Assembly (NCBI GenBank): GCA_900169235.1
Contig: FWCC01000107.1
Span: forward strand, 1 to 62,674
Direction: 5' to 3'
Source: Zarea fungicola
Lineage: Eukaryota > Ascomycota > Sordariomycetes > Hypocreales > Cordycipitaceae
Length of the DNA: 62,674 bases
Under the pieces are notes generated by a model that was not told the DNA's origin, ran no database searches, and saw only the letters and a list, made by a program, of their open reading frames with translations. A program made the translations under genes and the position numbers. Every line of letters starts with the position of its first letter. Positions within the stretch are counted from its first letter, which is position 1. Below are positions 42,512 through 53,007 of the stretch, piece after piece.

Positions 42512-43465
42512 ATGGCTGCCCAGCGTCGCGCACTTCCGTGCGGCATCTATGCCCCCACCATGACCTTCTTCGACCACGAGACCGAGGACCTCGACATCCC
42601 CACCATCAAGAAGCACGCTCAGCGCCTCGTCGCCGACGGCCTCGTCGGCCTCGTCGTCATGGGCTCCAACGGTGAAGCCGTCCACTGCACCCGCGAGGAG
42701 AAGCTTGCCGTCACAAAAGCTACCCGCGAGGCCCTCGACGAAGCCGGCTTCACCAGCACGCCCATCATCCTGGGCGCCACCGAGGGCAGCGTCCGCGGCA
42801 CCATTGAGCTGTGCAAGCTCGCCGCTGACCAGGGCGCCGACTACGCCCTCATCCTGCCCCCCTCCTACTACCGCGCCCAGACCGACGAGGAGGTCGTCAT
42901 CAACTACTTTACCGCCGTCGCCGACGCCTCCCCCCTGCCCCTCATCCTCTACAACTACCCCGGCGCCGTGTCCGGCATCGACATGGACAGCGACGTGCTC
43001 ATCAAGCTCGCCGAGCACCCCAACATTGTCGGCACCAAGTTCACCTGCGGCAACACGGGCAAGCTCACCCGCGTCGCGCAGGCCACCAACGCCAAGACGC
43101 CGTTCAGCGAGGGGTCCGGCTACATGGCCTTTGGCGGCATGTGCGACTTCACGGCGCAGACGCTGCAGAGCGGCGGCAGCGGCATCATTGCGGGCGGCGC
43201 CAACGTCATGCCCAAGGTGTGCGCGCGCGTCTGGACCCTGTACGCCGAGGGCAAGCGCGACGAGGCCGAGGCCCTGCAAAAGATCCTCAGCAAGGGCGAC
43301 TGGCCGCTGACCAAGGCCGCCATTGCGGGCACCAAGCAGGCCATCCAGACGTATTTCGGTTACGGTGGTTACCCCAGACGGCCGCTCAAGAGGCTCGACG
43401 AGGCCCGCCTCAAGGCCATCCAGGAGGGGACCCGTGAGGTCATGGAAGTTGAAAAGAGCCTCTAG
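42512..43465 (+). CDS. DHDPS/N-acetylneuraminate lyase-family class I aldolase
   Basis: Schiff-base aldolase, probably cleaving a 2-keto-3-deoxy sugar acid to pyruvate plus an aldehyde. Single exon, 317 residues, the usual family length. Visible: GSNGEAVH (51-58, the GTTGE-equivalent pyruvate-binding loop), the catalytic Tyr in LILYNYPG (about 147) and the Schiff-base Lys in NIVGTKFTCGN (176). Full TIM barrel with C-terminal helices. Fungal homologues include L-threo-3-deoxy-hexulosonate aldolase (Lga1/GaaC) and 4-hydroxy-2-oxoglutarate aldolase-like enzymes; the sequence alone does not decide. No targeting signal. High C/G-ending codon bias, a CT-rich promoter and the divergent oxidoreductase neighbour all point to an inducible, strongly expressed catabolic enzyme. 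Confidence 0.88.
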   Translation: MAAQRRALPCGIYAPTMTFFDHETEDLDIPTIKKHAQRLVADGLVGLVVMGSNGEAVHCTREEKLAVTKATREALDEAGFTSTPIILGATEGSVRGTIELCKLAADQGADYALILPPSYYRAQTDEEVVINYFTAVADASPLPLILYNYPGAVSGIDMDSDVLIKLAEHPNIVGTKFTCGNTGKLTRVAQATNAKTPFSEGSGYMAFGGMCDFTAQTLQSGGSGIIAGGANVMPKVCARVWTLYAEGKRDEAEALQKILSKGDWPLTKAAIAGTKQAIQTYFGYGGYPRRPLKRLDEARLKAIQEGTREVMEVEKSL

Positions 43466-43972
43466 ACGCTCAAGCTTCGTTTACTTATTATTTAACGTTA
43501 TAAAACAATAGATTTCTTTATTAAATCCATTTTGGCTACCGATAAAGGAGAGTTGCTGCTATTGACGCACATTACTGTAACTTGCCACACGTTTGTAAGT
43601 GGCCCAGCCGAATGTCCACTCCGTAATGACGGCTGGAAAATTGTACTTTAAACTGCAATCATTTCCTAAAAAGCTAGAACAAGGTGCCTCCAATAAATGT
43701 AAAGATTTTTTTTTATTTTACAAATTAATCGTTCATCTCAAGGTAATGCTGGGAAAACTGTCTCTCATGCTTGCCCCCAGTTATGTTGGCGCTGTACTCG
43801 GTAGCAGCCGCCTACTTCCAACTGGTAACTAACTACTCATGTATGTGTACCTGCTGGCCAACTTGGTTTCGCGAATATTTCCAAGTCTAGATAAAGAACA
43901 CCGAAAACTGGTTTCAAATTTCACAAATCATCCCATCGCGATCTTCCCACGGTCTGTTCGTAGGAGCTTGAC
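43466..43972. other. Spacer between convergent genes
   Basis: AT-rich 3' flanks only; no coding content recognised. Confidence 0.65.
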
Positions 43973-45145
43973 TCATATAATGACGCAGCTAGCCTTGGAG
44001 CCAGACTGCCTCAGCTTTTCCTTCAGCCAAGGAATCTCATCTATTGAATATCGATACGCCCTAAACAGAGCATTTGACTCCCCAGGAAATATCTTTGCCG
44101 TCACATCATCGGGGTAAGACGCAAAGTGCGGGTTAATGTATTCCCAGCAAATGTACCCATCCTGGGTGACTTCAAACAGACGGCCAAACGCACTCTCACA
44201 CAACAGAGTATTGCCATTGGCAAGTCTCTGGGCGCTTCCCATAAATGGCGTAAAGAAATTAAGCATCTGCGACCGATCGCGATATTCCCATACAATCTTT
44301 TTTGTCGCACGATCAATCTCAATGGCTCGCGTGTAGGTGATGGACTCGCCATTGCGAAAGGCTCCATTGTCAAAAATGAGAATATTGCCATTGTATAGCT
44401 CTGTCGCATTGTGCTGCTGCGCAAGGACATCCGAACCAATGCTCCACACAATGTTGCCCGTGGCCCGCTCAATGATAATGACGGCCGAGACGGACCGCAG
44501 GGACGCGAGGATGTTGCCGTCGCGCAGTGGCAGGACAGAGTTGATCAGGGGATAATGCTCGCGCGTGTAATGGGCCTGCAAGGGGTAATCGGCTCGGGGC
44601 AGCCGCTCCGACACCTTCCACTCCCACGTCAGGTTTCCCGCTTGGTCGACTTCCTTGATGGTATCCGCGTACGTGATGCCGTCAATCTCGCTGCCTGGGA
44701 CGCCGCCGAGGACCTTGGCCGTGCCCTCTCGCGACAGCGCCTCGAGAGAGGTGTACAAAAACCGGCCGTCGCCGTAGTGGTACTGGTCATGGTGGCCCAG
44801 GGGATCCGTGAACTGGCGCACAACGTTGCCGGCCGGGTCGAGCTCGGACATGATGCCCCCGCCGTATTTGTTGAAGAAGGGAAACGGAAATGGCCCTCCG
44901 TCCGCGGTCTTTTGCTCTGGAGCTGGCCGCAGCGTGTTGACGGCGAGATTTCCGTTGGGCAGGATTCGGGCGTGGCGACCAACTCGGCCAGGGAGCTTCC
45001 ATGAGTGAACCTCATGGCCATCAATGTCGACCAGATGGGCGGTATCACTGGTGAGCGGGCAGAAGAGAGTGAAGCCCCCAAAGGAGCGCTGCTTATCCAC
45101 TCCGGTGAGGCCTACGCCCCGTCTCTTGAGTGTGTTTTGTTCCAT
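43973..45145 (-). CDS. Arylsulfotransferase-like beta-propeller protein with CaaX end
   Basis: Resembles PAPS-independent aryl-sulfate sulfotransferases (ASST), beta-propeller enzymes that move sulfate between phenolic compounds. Single exon, 390 residues; ATG at 45145 (MEQNTLKRRG) chosen, since the longer frame starts at a non-ATG codon. Repeated blade motifs: HARILPNGNLAVNT, LPLRDGNILAS, ELYNGNILIFDNGAF, RLANGNTLLCESAFGRLFEV, each with D/N-GN-(I/L)L, typical of ASST. Conserved HHDQYHYGDG may include the catalytic His. No signal peptide, unlike bacterial periplasmic ASSTs. The protein ends in CVII, a CaaX prenylation motif. The nearby anion:cation symporter could supply a substrate. True sulfotransferase activity is uncertain; it may be a non-enzymatic propeller. 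Confidence 0.75.
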   Translation of the reverse strand: MEQNTLKRRGVGLTGVDKQRSFGGFTLFCPLTSDTAHLVDIDGHEVHSWKLPGRVGRHARILPNGNLAVNTLRPAPEQKTADGGPFPFPFFNKYGGGIMSELDPAGNVVRQFTDPLGHHDQYHYGDGRFLYTSLEALSREGTAKVLGGVPGSEIDGITYADTIKEVDQAGNLTWEWKVSERLPRADYPLQAHYTREHYPLINSVLPLRDGNILASLRSVSAVIIIERATGNIVWSIGSDVLAQQHNATELYNGNILIFDNGAFRNGESITYTRAIEIDRATKKIVWEYRDRSQMLNFFTPFMGSAQRLANGNTLLCESAFGRLFEVTQDGYICWEYINPHFASYPDDVTAKIFPGESNALFRAYRYSIDEIPWLKEKLRQSGSKASCVII

Positions 45146-45639
45146 GATTGCCGAGCACGTTTCGTGGTCAAGAAGTTGACGAAGAAACGTCGGCAACTGA
45201 TATTTGACAGAGTCGATTGAGCAATATGTTGTCAATATTGCGAAGATAAGCACCTGTTATAATAATTATTTCATTCTGTCGACGACAGCGCCGGCCGGCG
45301 GCATCCCGTAGGAGAGCCGTCGGCATGCCGTCGGCTTCGCAAGAGAGGCGCCCCATTATCACGCCAAGGCCCACCGACCACGGCTCCCATCGCGGGCAAA
45401 GCTGATAAGCACGTCATTTGGGCGTTCATGTTATCTTCAACCTCCCTGGCGATTTGATACTTGCCGTCAATCGGTACTGTTGAAGCAACCTCTTGTTAAA
45501 AATGTATAAAAATGAGATTTCTGCCCGATGGAGAGTCCGGCTTGCATTAGAAGCGACTTGGACCTCCTCAGCATCACAACTGCATTGAAATATTCTTGAG
45601 TGTCGGTTCAATCTCAAGCCTTTCTTCAAGCAGATCGCC
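45146..45639. other. Divergent intergenic region
   Basis: Shared upstream region of the ASST-like and symporter genes, about 0.5 kb. No coding content recognised. Confidence 0.6.
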
Positions 45640-47297
45640 ATGACTGTTATATCCGAGAAAGATTCACTCAGTCACTCCGTGCCTGACGAGCGCAAGGACG
45701 TGGCCGCCGTGGACGCGGCTGTTCACGTTCCCGGCTACGATGCCAGTCTTCAATTTGACGCCCATGAAGCTCGGAAAGCCCTGCGAAAGGTGGATTTCTT
45801 TATTCTGCCCCCAATTGTGCTCTGCTTCTGCTTCCTCCAGTTTGATCGCAGCAACATTGGCAACGCCCTCACCGACAGCCTGCGAAAGGACATCAATGTC
45901 GGAAACACACAAGTCAACCTAGCACAGACGCTATTCACAGTCGGTTTCGTCATCACCGAGCTGCCCTTCAACATGGTCAGCAAGTACATCGGACCCGAGC
46001 GCTTTCTCCCAATCACAATGTTTCTTTGGGGCATCGTGACGTGGTCGCAAGTTTTCATGAAGAACGCGGCGGGGCTCTATGCGTGTCGCTTCTTCATCGG
46101 CGCGCTGGAAGGTGGCTATATTCCTGGATTCGCTTTGTACATTTCAAAGTTCTACACAAATCAGGAACTTGCCTTTCGATACTCGATTTTCTGGGGCGCC
46201 AATGGCTTCGCGGGCGCATTGGGCGGCCCACTGTCCATCGGTCTGCTGTCCCTTCGAGGACAAGGCGGGCTTAAAGGGTGGCAATGGCTCTTTCTTATAG
46301 GTACGTGAAATCGATGCATGACCTTCTAGCACAAATATCTAACACGTCGCAGAGGGTGTTCTGACCTGCTTCTTGGGAGTTGCCGCCTACTTATACTTCC
46401 CACATAACGCGGCACGGCCCAAATCCTTGTTTGGCAGATCGTTTTCTATTTTTACACCACGCGAGGCATCCATTCTCGTCACACGAGTGCTCCGCAATGA
46501 CCCGACAAAAGCACTGCCCTATGGAAAACCAGTCTTGCCGTCGCATATTCTCGACACATTTAGTGACTGGCGACTGTACGGTCACCTCGTCGCGGCCCTG
46601 CTCTCAATGGTTATGATCTCACCCATGAACACTTATGCACCATCTATTATCAAATCACTGGGCTTTACCTCCCTTCAAGCAAACGGACTAAACTCTGTGG
46701 GAAGCATATGTGCCTTGATTTGGTCCGTTACGCTCGCTTTCAGCAGTGACCGATTTCAGGAGCGCGGGTTTCATATTGCTGTAGGGTACCTCTGGGGGGC
46801 TGTCGGTCTCCTGTGGCTCGCCTTGGCACCCGCAAACGTTGCCAAATGGGTGCTTTATGGTACGTTGTATAAACTCGGGTGCTGCTTTGAAAATGCTAAT
46901 AAGCGGCCTTGCAGGAGGTGTCGTCTGGACTCAGATGGGCATGGGCAGCGCGCAAGCCATCAGCGCAGCCTGGCTCACGACCAAAATGGAAGATTATAAA
47001 CGCCCGGTTGCTTTGGCAGCCTATGTTATGTGCATCCAGCTTGCCAATTTTCCAGGAAATCAGCTATTCCGTGCAAAAGGTACGACCGGCTCCTTGATTT
47101 ATTGGCAGATATCTAACTAACCCTTTCCAGATGCGCCTCGTTACAGATATGGCTTGCTCGTCGCCGCAGGTTGTGCAATTGGCGCGACTGTCATTATCCT
47201 GCTCTGGAAATTGCTATACCGACTGTTTGATGGCGGAGATTCCGGTGTCGAGGTAAAGAAGGATTCCGAGTATCAGGAAACAGCAGTAAATGTGTAA
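45640..47297 (+). CDS. MFS transporter, anion:cation symporter (Dal5/allantoate permease-like)
   Basis: Plasma-membrane proton symporter for organic anions (allantoate, vitamins, sugar acids or similar). Four exons: 45640-46300, 46353-46859, 46915-47079, 47131-47297; introns 51-55 nt; 499 residues. Twelve-helix layout starts after an acidic cytosolic N-terminus; helix 1 is FFILPPIVLCFCFLQFDRSN with the family motif FDRSNIGNA. Further signatures: TLFTVGFVITELPFNMV, ACRFFIGALEGGYIPGFALYI, ISKFYTNQELAFRYSIFWG, and later GGVVWTQMG and MCIQLANFPGNQLFR. All belong to the ACS family rather than sugar porters. It is divergent from the ASST-like gene (0.5 kb). Substrate not determinable from sequence. 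Confidence 0.9.
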
Positions 47298-47631
47298 AGC
47301 CTTTAACTATCAGCCTGATTTAATCGAATCGTGTTTAAGAGCCTCGCGGTGGAATGTACGAGATCCGCCAACCTCATGGAACACTTTTGCACTGGTTGCA
47401 GTAGCAAGCATTTACCGGCTCCTTCTGCGTTGCGTCGAATGAGTCTGGCATACAGTGATGGCTAAAGAGTTGCTGTTCGATGCGCCGTTCTCTACTTTGT
47501 AGGAAGTAGCGCGCCCCATTGACTATATTGTCTACGCTGTAGTACTTCAGGACATATGCGAGCAGGTATCAAAAGCGATAGCAAGTCCACAAAAATGCAA
47601 CGATCGCATTGGAAATTTGACATGTACTGGC
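47298..47631. other. Spacer between convergent genes
   Basis: 3' flanks of the symporter and regulator genes, no coding content recognised. Confidence 0.65.
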
Positions 47632-50164
47632 CTAGAGTGTATTCCATAGATTCCGTCCATAATCTTGCATTTCATCCGCCAGATCCATAATCTCCACGCC
47701 TTGACCATCCTGAACACCCATTTGCAGCTCGTGGAGAATGTTTGTCCAGTCAGAGTGCATGTCTTGAGGATCCGAGCCATCGCCCATAGCATGAGGGTGC
47801 ATAGAAAGATCAAATTGAGCCCCAGGGTGATGGAACGTGGCCATAGCGTCTGTGCCTGTAGCAAGCTGGGCATTGTTGTGATAACCATTCTCTTGTGTGT
47901 GATTTATGAATGGTGCGAGTACACTCGAGTGCGGCATAGGAGTTAGGTTGGGTCCACCATCAGGCTGCATTGTCGACTGCTGTGGTCTAGGATTTGTCGC
48001 AGACATACTGGTCATGTAGGAGTCCTCTGTCTCCGGAACACTTTCTAGCAATGACGCCGTGGAGGCCTCGGTGCTGCGGTTGCGGCTCTTGTCGGCACCG
48101 TTAGACTCTTTGGCAGTTCGAATTTGTTGTGCACGGTCAATGAGGCGCCGGATCGGCTTCCATAACATTCCTTTCTTTGCCCCATTATCCGATGGCCAGC
48201 GCTCGTAAACCCTATCCACCACGCGCCATGCTCGACCAGCTAGATCGTCATTGGGACGCAAACAGAGGTAGGCAAGCACGAAGACGACGGCATGCCACTG
48301 GACGTGCGTCAGAAATAGCCACCGCCATCGCGTAGCTCTGTGTCCTGTTTCCAGCAAGTCGGATAGTTCGAGTACCTCAACAGACTTTTGGAAGGACAGG
48401 CTTCGCAGGTCAAGAGGCACAGTGGTAGACTGGCGACCGCTTTGCTCGGTTATGCTGCCCCCGCTGCCTTCCGGAATCTGTCGTGGGTTACTCACGGCTA
48501 GCCACATCTTGGCCAGCATCAGCTGAGCCCACGTGGCAGACACCCAATCGAATGGCTTTGTGATATCGCAGCGGTCAATGTACTTGTCGTAAAAATGCTT
48601 CTCAACGCCCTCGACCATGGAGCGCTTCTCGGTGGTAGACAACGCAGATTCCCGGTTTCCAATGGCCGCTGGGTAGTTGAGCTTACGGATCGCGACAGAC
48701 ACCTCGAATCGAAGGAGGCAAAAGGTCATGTCTGACCCTGCAGGGCGCTCTGGCGGTATTTGGGTATCATTAGGGGAAATGTCTTCGTCGTTAATGTTGA
48801 GTGGGAACTGCGTGTCGTAGCTTTGCTCGTAGATTGACGGATCGCATCCGTGGTCCTCGGAAGCGCGAATGTCGAGCACGCAGATGTGCCACCACAGCCG
48901 GCGGCGCATCTCGGTTTCGTAGGGAGACAGCTTGAAGTATGTGCCGTCGCGGTGTAGACCCATGGCTTGGGCGTTGCGGATCACGACGCCCAAAAGGCTG
49001 GAGACAAAACGAGAGTTGTCATGTCGACGGACGCAAAGAAGGAAAAGAACCAAGGCGGCGAGTACTGCCAAATTTTGTGAGTCGAGGAAGCGAGCCCTGG
49101 CGAGAGCCTGCTCGACTGCATGTCTGTACCGTGGGAGCAGGACGCGCTGCTCTTCTTGGAACAGACGCTGGCAGTCCGTCTCATCTAAGCTCGTTAATGC
49201 GGCGTATGAGATTGAAAACATCACTACTTCGGTATGTCGGTCCAGGGAGCTGTTTAGGTTAGGGAGGGCCTCTGCAATGGTCGTGCGCAGCGTTGGGCGG
49301 TGGAAAATGCGGACAACTGGGTCGACATTCTCTAGAAACACATCAAAAAGTGTTAAAAGATTTGCAGAGCTTGGATAGAGTGCCTGCAGTGCCTGCGCGG
49401 TGGTGCTTGGGCTAAATATGAATAAGTCGCGACTGTTCTGGGAGACAAGAGAGGTTGGAGTGCCCTTTTCCTGGTCCTGATCTTGATCATGGTCGTTGTC
49501 ATCTTCTTGTTCGGATGAGGAGCCGTCGAGAATGTCTCGCATTTCTTCAATCTAGTTGTTGGGTTAGATATTTCGTTCTCACAGCTTTAGAGGGCAATTT
49601 GTTAAGTACTTCTCTAGACATGCTCGCCCAGAAGTTGTTGCTGATATATCGGCTGCGATCATGGTCCAAGACCAGTCGGGCGCCTTCCTCCCTCTTGACC
49701 TCGTCGTAGAGAGTAGTTGACGGTGAAGGCCCGGTGGGTGATGGCCGCGAAGCGGTGCTCGGTTGACTCTTGATCTTTTCGCCAGCCTGTGGCGCATGCT
49801 CTCCTTCCATGGGGGGCAAGCTCTGCTTGGGAGTTTGGTCCTGAGCCGCATCCGAGCCGATGGAGGATTGGAGCTGGCGATTGAGTCTCCGTAAAGACTT
49901 GAGCAATTCCTCGTCTCTGTTTTTGACCGCCTTTTTTTGTCGTACAGGGGCTCGCCTCGACTTGGGGAATATACACTCGCTGCCGGCTCTGACGCAGTTG
50001 GCGCATGGGTGTTGGCGATCACAACGCACTTTGCGTCGGCCGCATTCTGTGCAGCTTCGGTGATGTGGGCGAGGCTGCCGTTCGGGTCGTGAAATATTGG
50101 TGCTACTGAGGTCAGGGGGCCATGGCAACAGCTTCGGTCCTAAATTGACTTCGCTCTCTGCCAT
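47632..50164 (-). CDS. Zn2Cys6 transcription factor with Fungal_trans domain
   Basis: Probable pathway-specific activator. Two exons on the minus strand: 50164-49610 and 49551-47632; 824 residues. The zinc cluster CTEC..RKVRCDRQHPCANC.....C uses Cys 38, 41, 48, 54, 57 and 64, followed by basic residues (KSRRAPVRQKK) and a short coiled coil (LLKSLRRLNRQLQSS). Exon 2 encodes the Fungal_trans regulatory domain (FDVFLENVDPVVRIFHRPTL; AQAMGLHRDGTYFKLSPYETEMRRRLWW). The 58-nt intron, donor GTACTT and branch CTAAC, joins SREIEEMRDILDGSSSE. A later donor at 49582 would give a 31-nt intron and is rejected. Start at the ATG with AAA just upstream; another in-frame ATG lies 20 codons before. It sits at the edge of the transporter/GH78 group, the best candidate regulator of it. 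Confidence 0.88.
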
Positions 50165-50877
50165 TTTGATGTGTGAAAGTGGCTGTCGGTTTCTAGATAG
50201 AGGACAAAAGTTAGCCTGCAGCATGTAACTAAGCCGACAGACACCTCCAGAGGGCGCAGAAGCTGGGGTCACCGATTCGGATGCGGATTCAGTGGGGAGC
50301 TTTAGAGTCACTAGTCAACAAACCAAAGCCGTGGCGGCCAGTGGATAAACAGCAATTGACTGGCTATTCGGACCAGAGTCCCCAAATTTGGAATTGTCTT
50401 ACCTGCCTCTAAGAATCTTATCCTAGGCAACGTAAATATTTACATAGTTTCATAACGCTCCTAAGCGTGTCTACAGCCTATAGTTGATCGATCTACATCC
50501 ACAACGTCGGTGGTTCCTTTTACGCTGAACCACACGCTTGTCTCATTTTAGCGGTGCGCGTATGCCAATGATTTAGGCTTTCTAGTGTAGCTTTAAGTAA
50601 AAGTCCGACAGAGTTGAGACAGTTCTAGCGAGTGACACACAAGAGTCTGTGGGGGTTTTGTGGTGGCTTGTAGGGCTTCATTAGAGCTGACGGCGAGTCA
50701 GTCGCTGGAGATTCAAAGTCATAAGCAACCTTAACCGTACCTGCTGGAGACAGACTGTTTAATCATAGAAGCTAAGAAGTTAGACAAATAGTTTATTACG
50801 TTTAATCCTATGTAGCCAGGGGAATAAGTGGGTGTTCTATGCGGTACCCTTTTCCGAGCATAATTTGCTTGCCTTAT
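50165..50877. other. Intergenic region, regulator promoter
   Basis: Upstream of the regulator and downstream of the ADP-ribosylglycohydrolase-like gene. No coding content recognised. Confidence 0.6.
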
Positions 50878-53007
50878 CTAACTGTGTACTGGGAAGATGC
50901 TGATGCTGTCAGCAGCTAGTGCACCATCTGTAACGACTAAACCGACCGCACCGCCCTTGTATTCTTCATCCACTGCTGCAACTCCAGTTTCCTCTACTTG
51001 TGCCTGAATTTTGCCCCCCTGCACAGTTACATGAACGTCAAAATTGACATTGTGCTCCCAGTTGAAAGGCACACTTGCCAATTCAGTCCTCGTTTCATCC
51101 CTGACTTTGACAACAGCAAGTCTCTTGTCCTGGGTGAACATTACGGCATAGTAGCGCCTGAGCCCCTGGACTCTGACGGCCACGCCCATTGGCCCTCCAA
51201 AGTTGACATTGAACTTTGACACTTTCACACTATAATCAGTCCACTCCCTTGTGCCCTGGCTAACCAAGCCTTCGCCATGATCTTGCGCCACGAAAAACGA
51301 TGGGCCCATATCCTTGTGTACCTTGTCAACGGAGCTGACCCAGGCACGATGCCAAAGGCTCTGGGACCTGTCGGAGGGTCGTTTCAGTGTCATTCGAGGG
51401 ATGCCATCCCATCGCAGACTGTGCAGAAAGACAGTTCCATCGAGATTTGACGCTCCGTTTTCCACGGTGATGGCAAGACCAATCTGTTGAATGGGGAAGT
51501 TCTCCAGACTCGCTGGTAGTGTCCATTCCAGGGTAGTTTCTTGCCCTGGGTGAAGAGTGACTGCACTACTATCCACAGTCACTAATGAGTCTAGTTCGTT
51601 GTATGCCTTGACTCTCAGAGATAATTGCAAAGGCGCGGTATTTTGTTCTGATACACGCACTTGAGCTTTAACAAGTTGACCAGGGTACACCAGTGGCGAC
51701 GCCATTATATCGTAGGCTCGGTCAACCAAGAGTACATCCATCGGTGTGAATGTTTGTGTCATGACCTCCACAGGCTGACTGATGCCCTCGACGCTTTTGA
51801 TTCGAACGATGAGGCTGTCAGTTCCATCATCTTGGCCCTGGCTAACTTGCACAGAGCCGGGCGACACGAATTGTGATGTCGCCCGGAAGCCCTGAACACT
51901 GCCAGGGAGTGTGAAGTGGAACTGCGCACCATCCTTGGGAGGCTGGAGGTTTGGCTGTCCCGATAGCTGGCGACCGATGTTGGTGATATCGTAGGCTATA
52001 CGTGCGGCATTGTTGATGGAATAGCCACCGTCAGCACTTGAAATGATGGCCCGATCAGCAAGCGGTCCAAGCCAGTCCGGCCCGCCTTCAAAGCCACTTA
52101 GACCATGCATCAGTGCGACGAGACAGCCAACATTGCCGGCGTTGCAGTCTGTGTCCCAGCCGCTTGTATTGATGATGTGCATAGCCTTGTGGAAGTCATG
52201 ACCTCCGTAGAGTACAGACATGATCATGATGGCGTGGTTGGGGATGACATGGCAGATTCCCAAATACTTGTCGTATCCATAATTATCTTCAATGCGTTGG
52301 CGTGTTTTTCTCCAGTCGGCGTCCTCCTTTGCCCATTTACGCACATCTGCAATCATCTTTGCAATAAGTGAATATTTAGGAATGACATTAAGACCCGTAT
52401 CAATGAGATGGTCAATTTCTTTGGATACGAATGCCTCCGCCTCCATAGCAGCCCACAGCTTAGCGGCGTAGACGGCCTCACCATCATGGCTTACCCGCGC
52501 CGCCGCCTCCGCAAATCGTGCAGCCAGCGCAGAATTTCCGGGCGCAACCATAGCCCAGCCATCGATAAAGATCTGGGCGCCAATTTGCTCTGCCATGGTG
52601 CGGCCATTCGTCTCAATGGCCCCGCTCAACGGCGCGGCAATACCCTTCTTCAGGTTGAGGAAGACGGTATGCTCAGTTGAGATGCCATTTCCTCCCCACC
52701 AGAAAATTGAATGCTGCTCAACAACCTGGTTGAGCCAAGTCTTGCCGACCTCTTCCGGTGAGAGGTCCGCGCTCATGCCATGCTCCTCCAGGGCGCGCAC
52801 AAACGCGAATGTGCCTGACACATCGTCGTCAATGACTACGAGCGGGAAGCCAAGCTGTTCGTGTACATAGTAGTTGATGTCTCCAAGTTTGTCTTGGATC
52901 TCCTGGTATGTCCAGTTCTCAAAGGGGCGGCCGACGTAGACACCTATGAGTTTACCAAGAACGCCGGCATAGACTCGGTGAAGGTAATCCTCGGGAAGCG
53001 ATGCCAT
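50878..53007 (-). CDS. ADP-ribosylglycohydrolase-family protein with C-terminal beta-sandwich region
   Basis: N-terminal DraG/ARH fold (about 5-350) plus a further 350 residues. Single exon, 709 residues; ATG at 53007 (MASLPEDYLH) chosen because the longer frame begins at a non-ATG codon. The ARH fold is seen in RVYAGVLGKLIGVYVGRPFE, the first metal motif VVIDDDVSGT (Asp 60-62) and the second GWDTDCNAGNVG (Asp 285, 287), so both metal-binding sites look intact. Residues from about 370 are strand-rich, with two predicted beta-sandwich parts (EQNTAPLQLSLRVKAYNEL; EWTDYSVKVSKFNVNFGG), the second like a laminin-G/CBM-type jelly roll. No signal peptide. Classical members remove ADP-ribose from proteins; here the accessory domains and the sugar-porter/GH78 neighbours suggest an N- or O-glycosidase on small glycosides (inference). 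Confidence 0.85.
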   Translation of the reverse strand: MASLPEDYLHRVYAGVLGKLIGVYVGRPFENWTYQEIQDKLGDINYYVHEQLGFPLVVIDDDVSGTFAFVRALEEHGMSADLSPEEVGKTWLNQVVEQHSIFWWGGNGISTEHTVFLNLKKGIAAPLSGAIETNGRTMAEQIGAQIFIDGWAMVAPGNSALAARFAEAAARVSHDGEAVYAAKLWAAMEAEAFVSKEIDHLIDTGLNVIPKYSLIAKMIADVRKWAKEDADWRKTRQRIEDNYGYDKYLGICHVIPNHAIMIMSVLYGGHDFHKAMHIINTSGWDTDCNAGNVGCLVALMHGLSGFEGGPDWLGPLADRAIISSADGGYSINNAARIAYDITNIGRQLSGQPNLQPPKDGAQFHFTLPGSVQGFRATSQFVSPGSVQVSQGQDDGTDSLIVRIKSVEGISQPVEVMTQTFTPMDVLLVDRAYDIMASPLVYPGQLVKAQVRVSEQNTAPLQLSLRVKAYNELDSLVTVDSSAVTLHPGQETTLEWTLPASLENFPIQQIGLAITVENGASNLDGTVFLHSLRWDGIPRMTLKRPSDRSQSLWHRAWVSSVDKVHKDMGPSFFVAQDHGEGLVSQGTREWTDYSVKVSKFNVNFGGPMGVAVRVQGLRRYYAVMFTQDKRLAVVKVRDETRTELASVPFNWEHNVNFDVHVTVQGGKIQAQVEETGVAAVDEEYKGGAVGLVVTDGALAADSISIFPVHS

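Noticed and set aside
42446..43279. Minus-strand ORF (277 codons) antisense to the aldolase
   Set aside because: Same cause: strong third-position bias in the real gene; no family motifs, low-complexity product.
49552..49582. 31-nt intron in the large Zn2Cys6 gene (donor GTGAGA)
   Set aside because: Too short for a fungal intron; the upstream donor at 49609 gives 58 nt, is in phase and restores the conserved junction.
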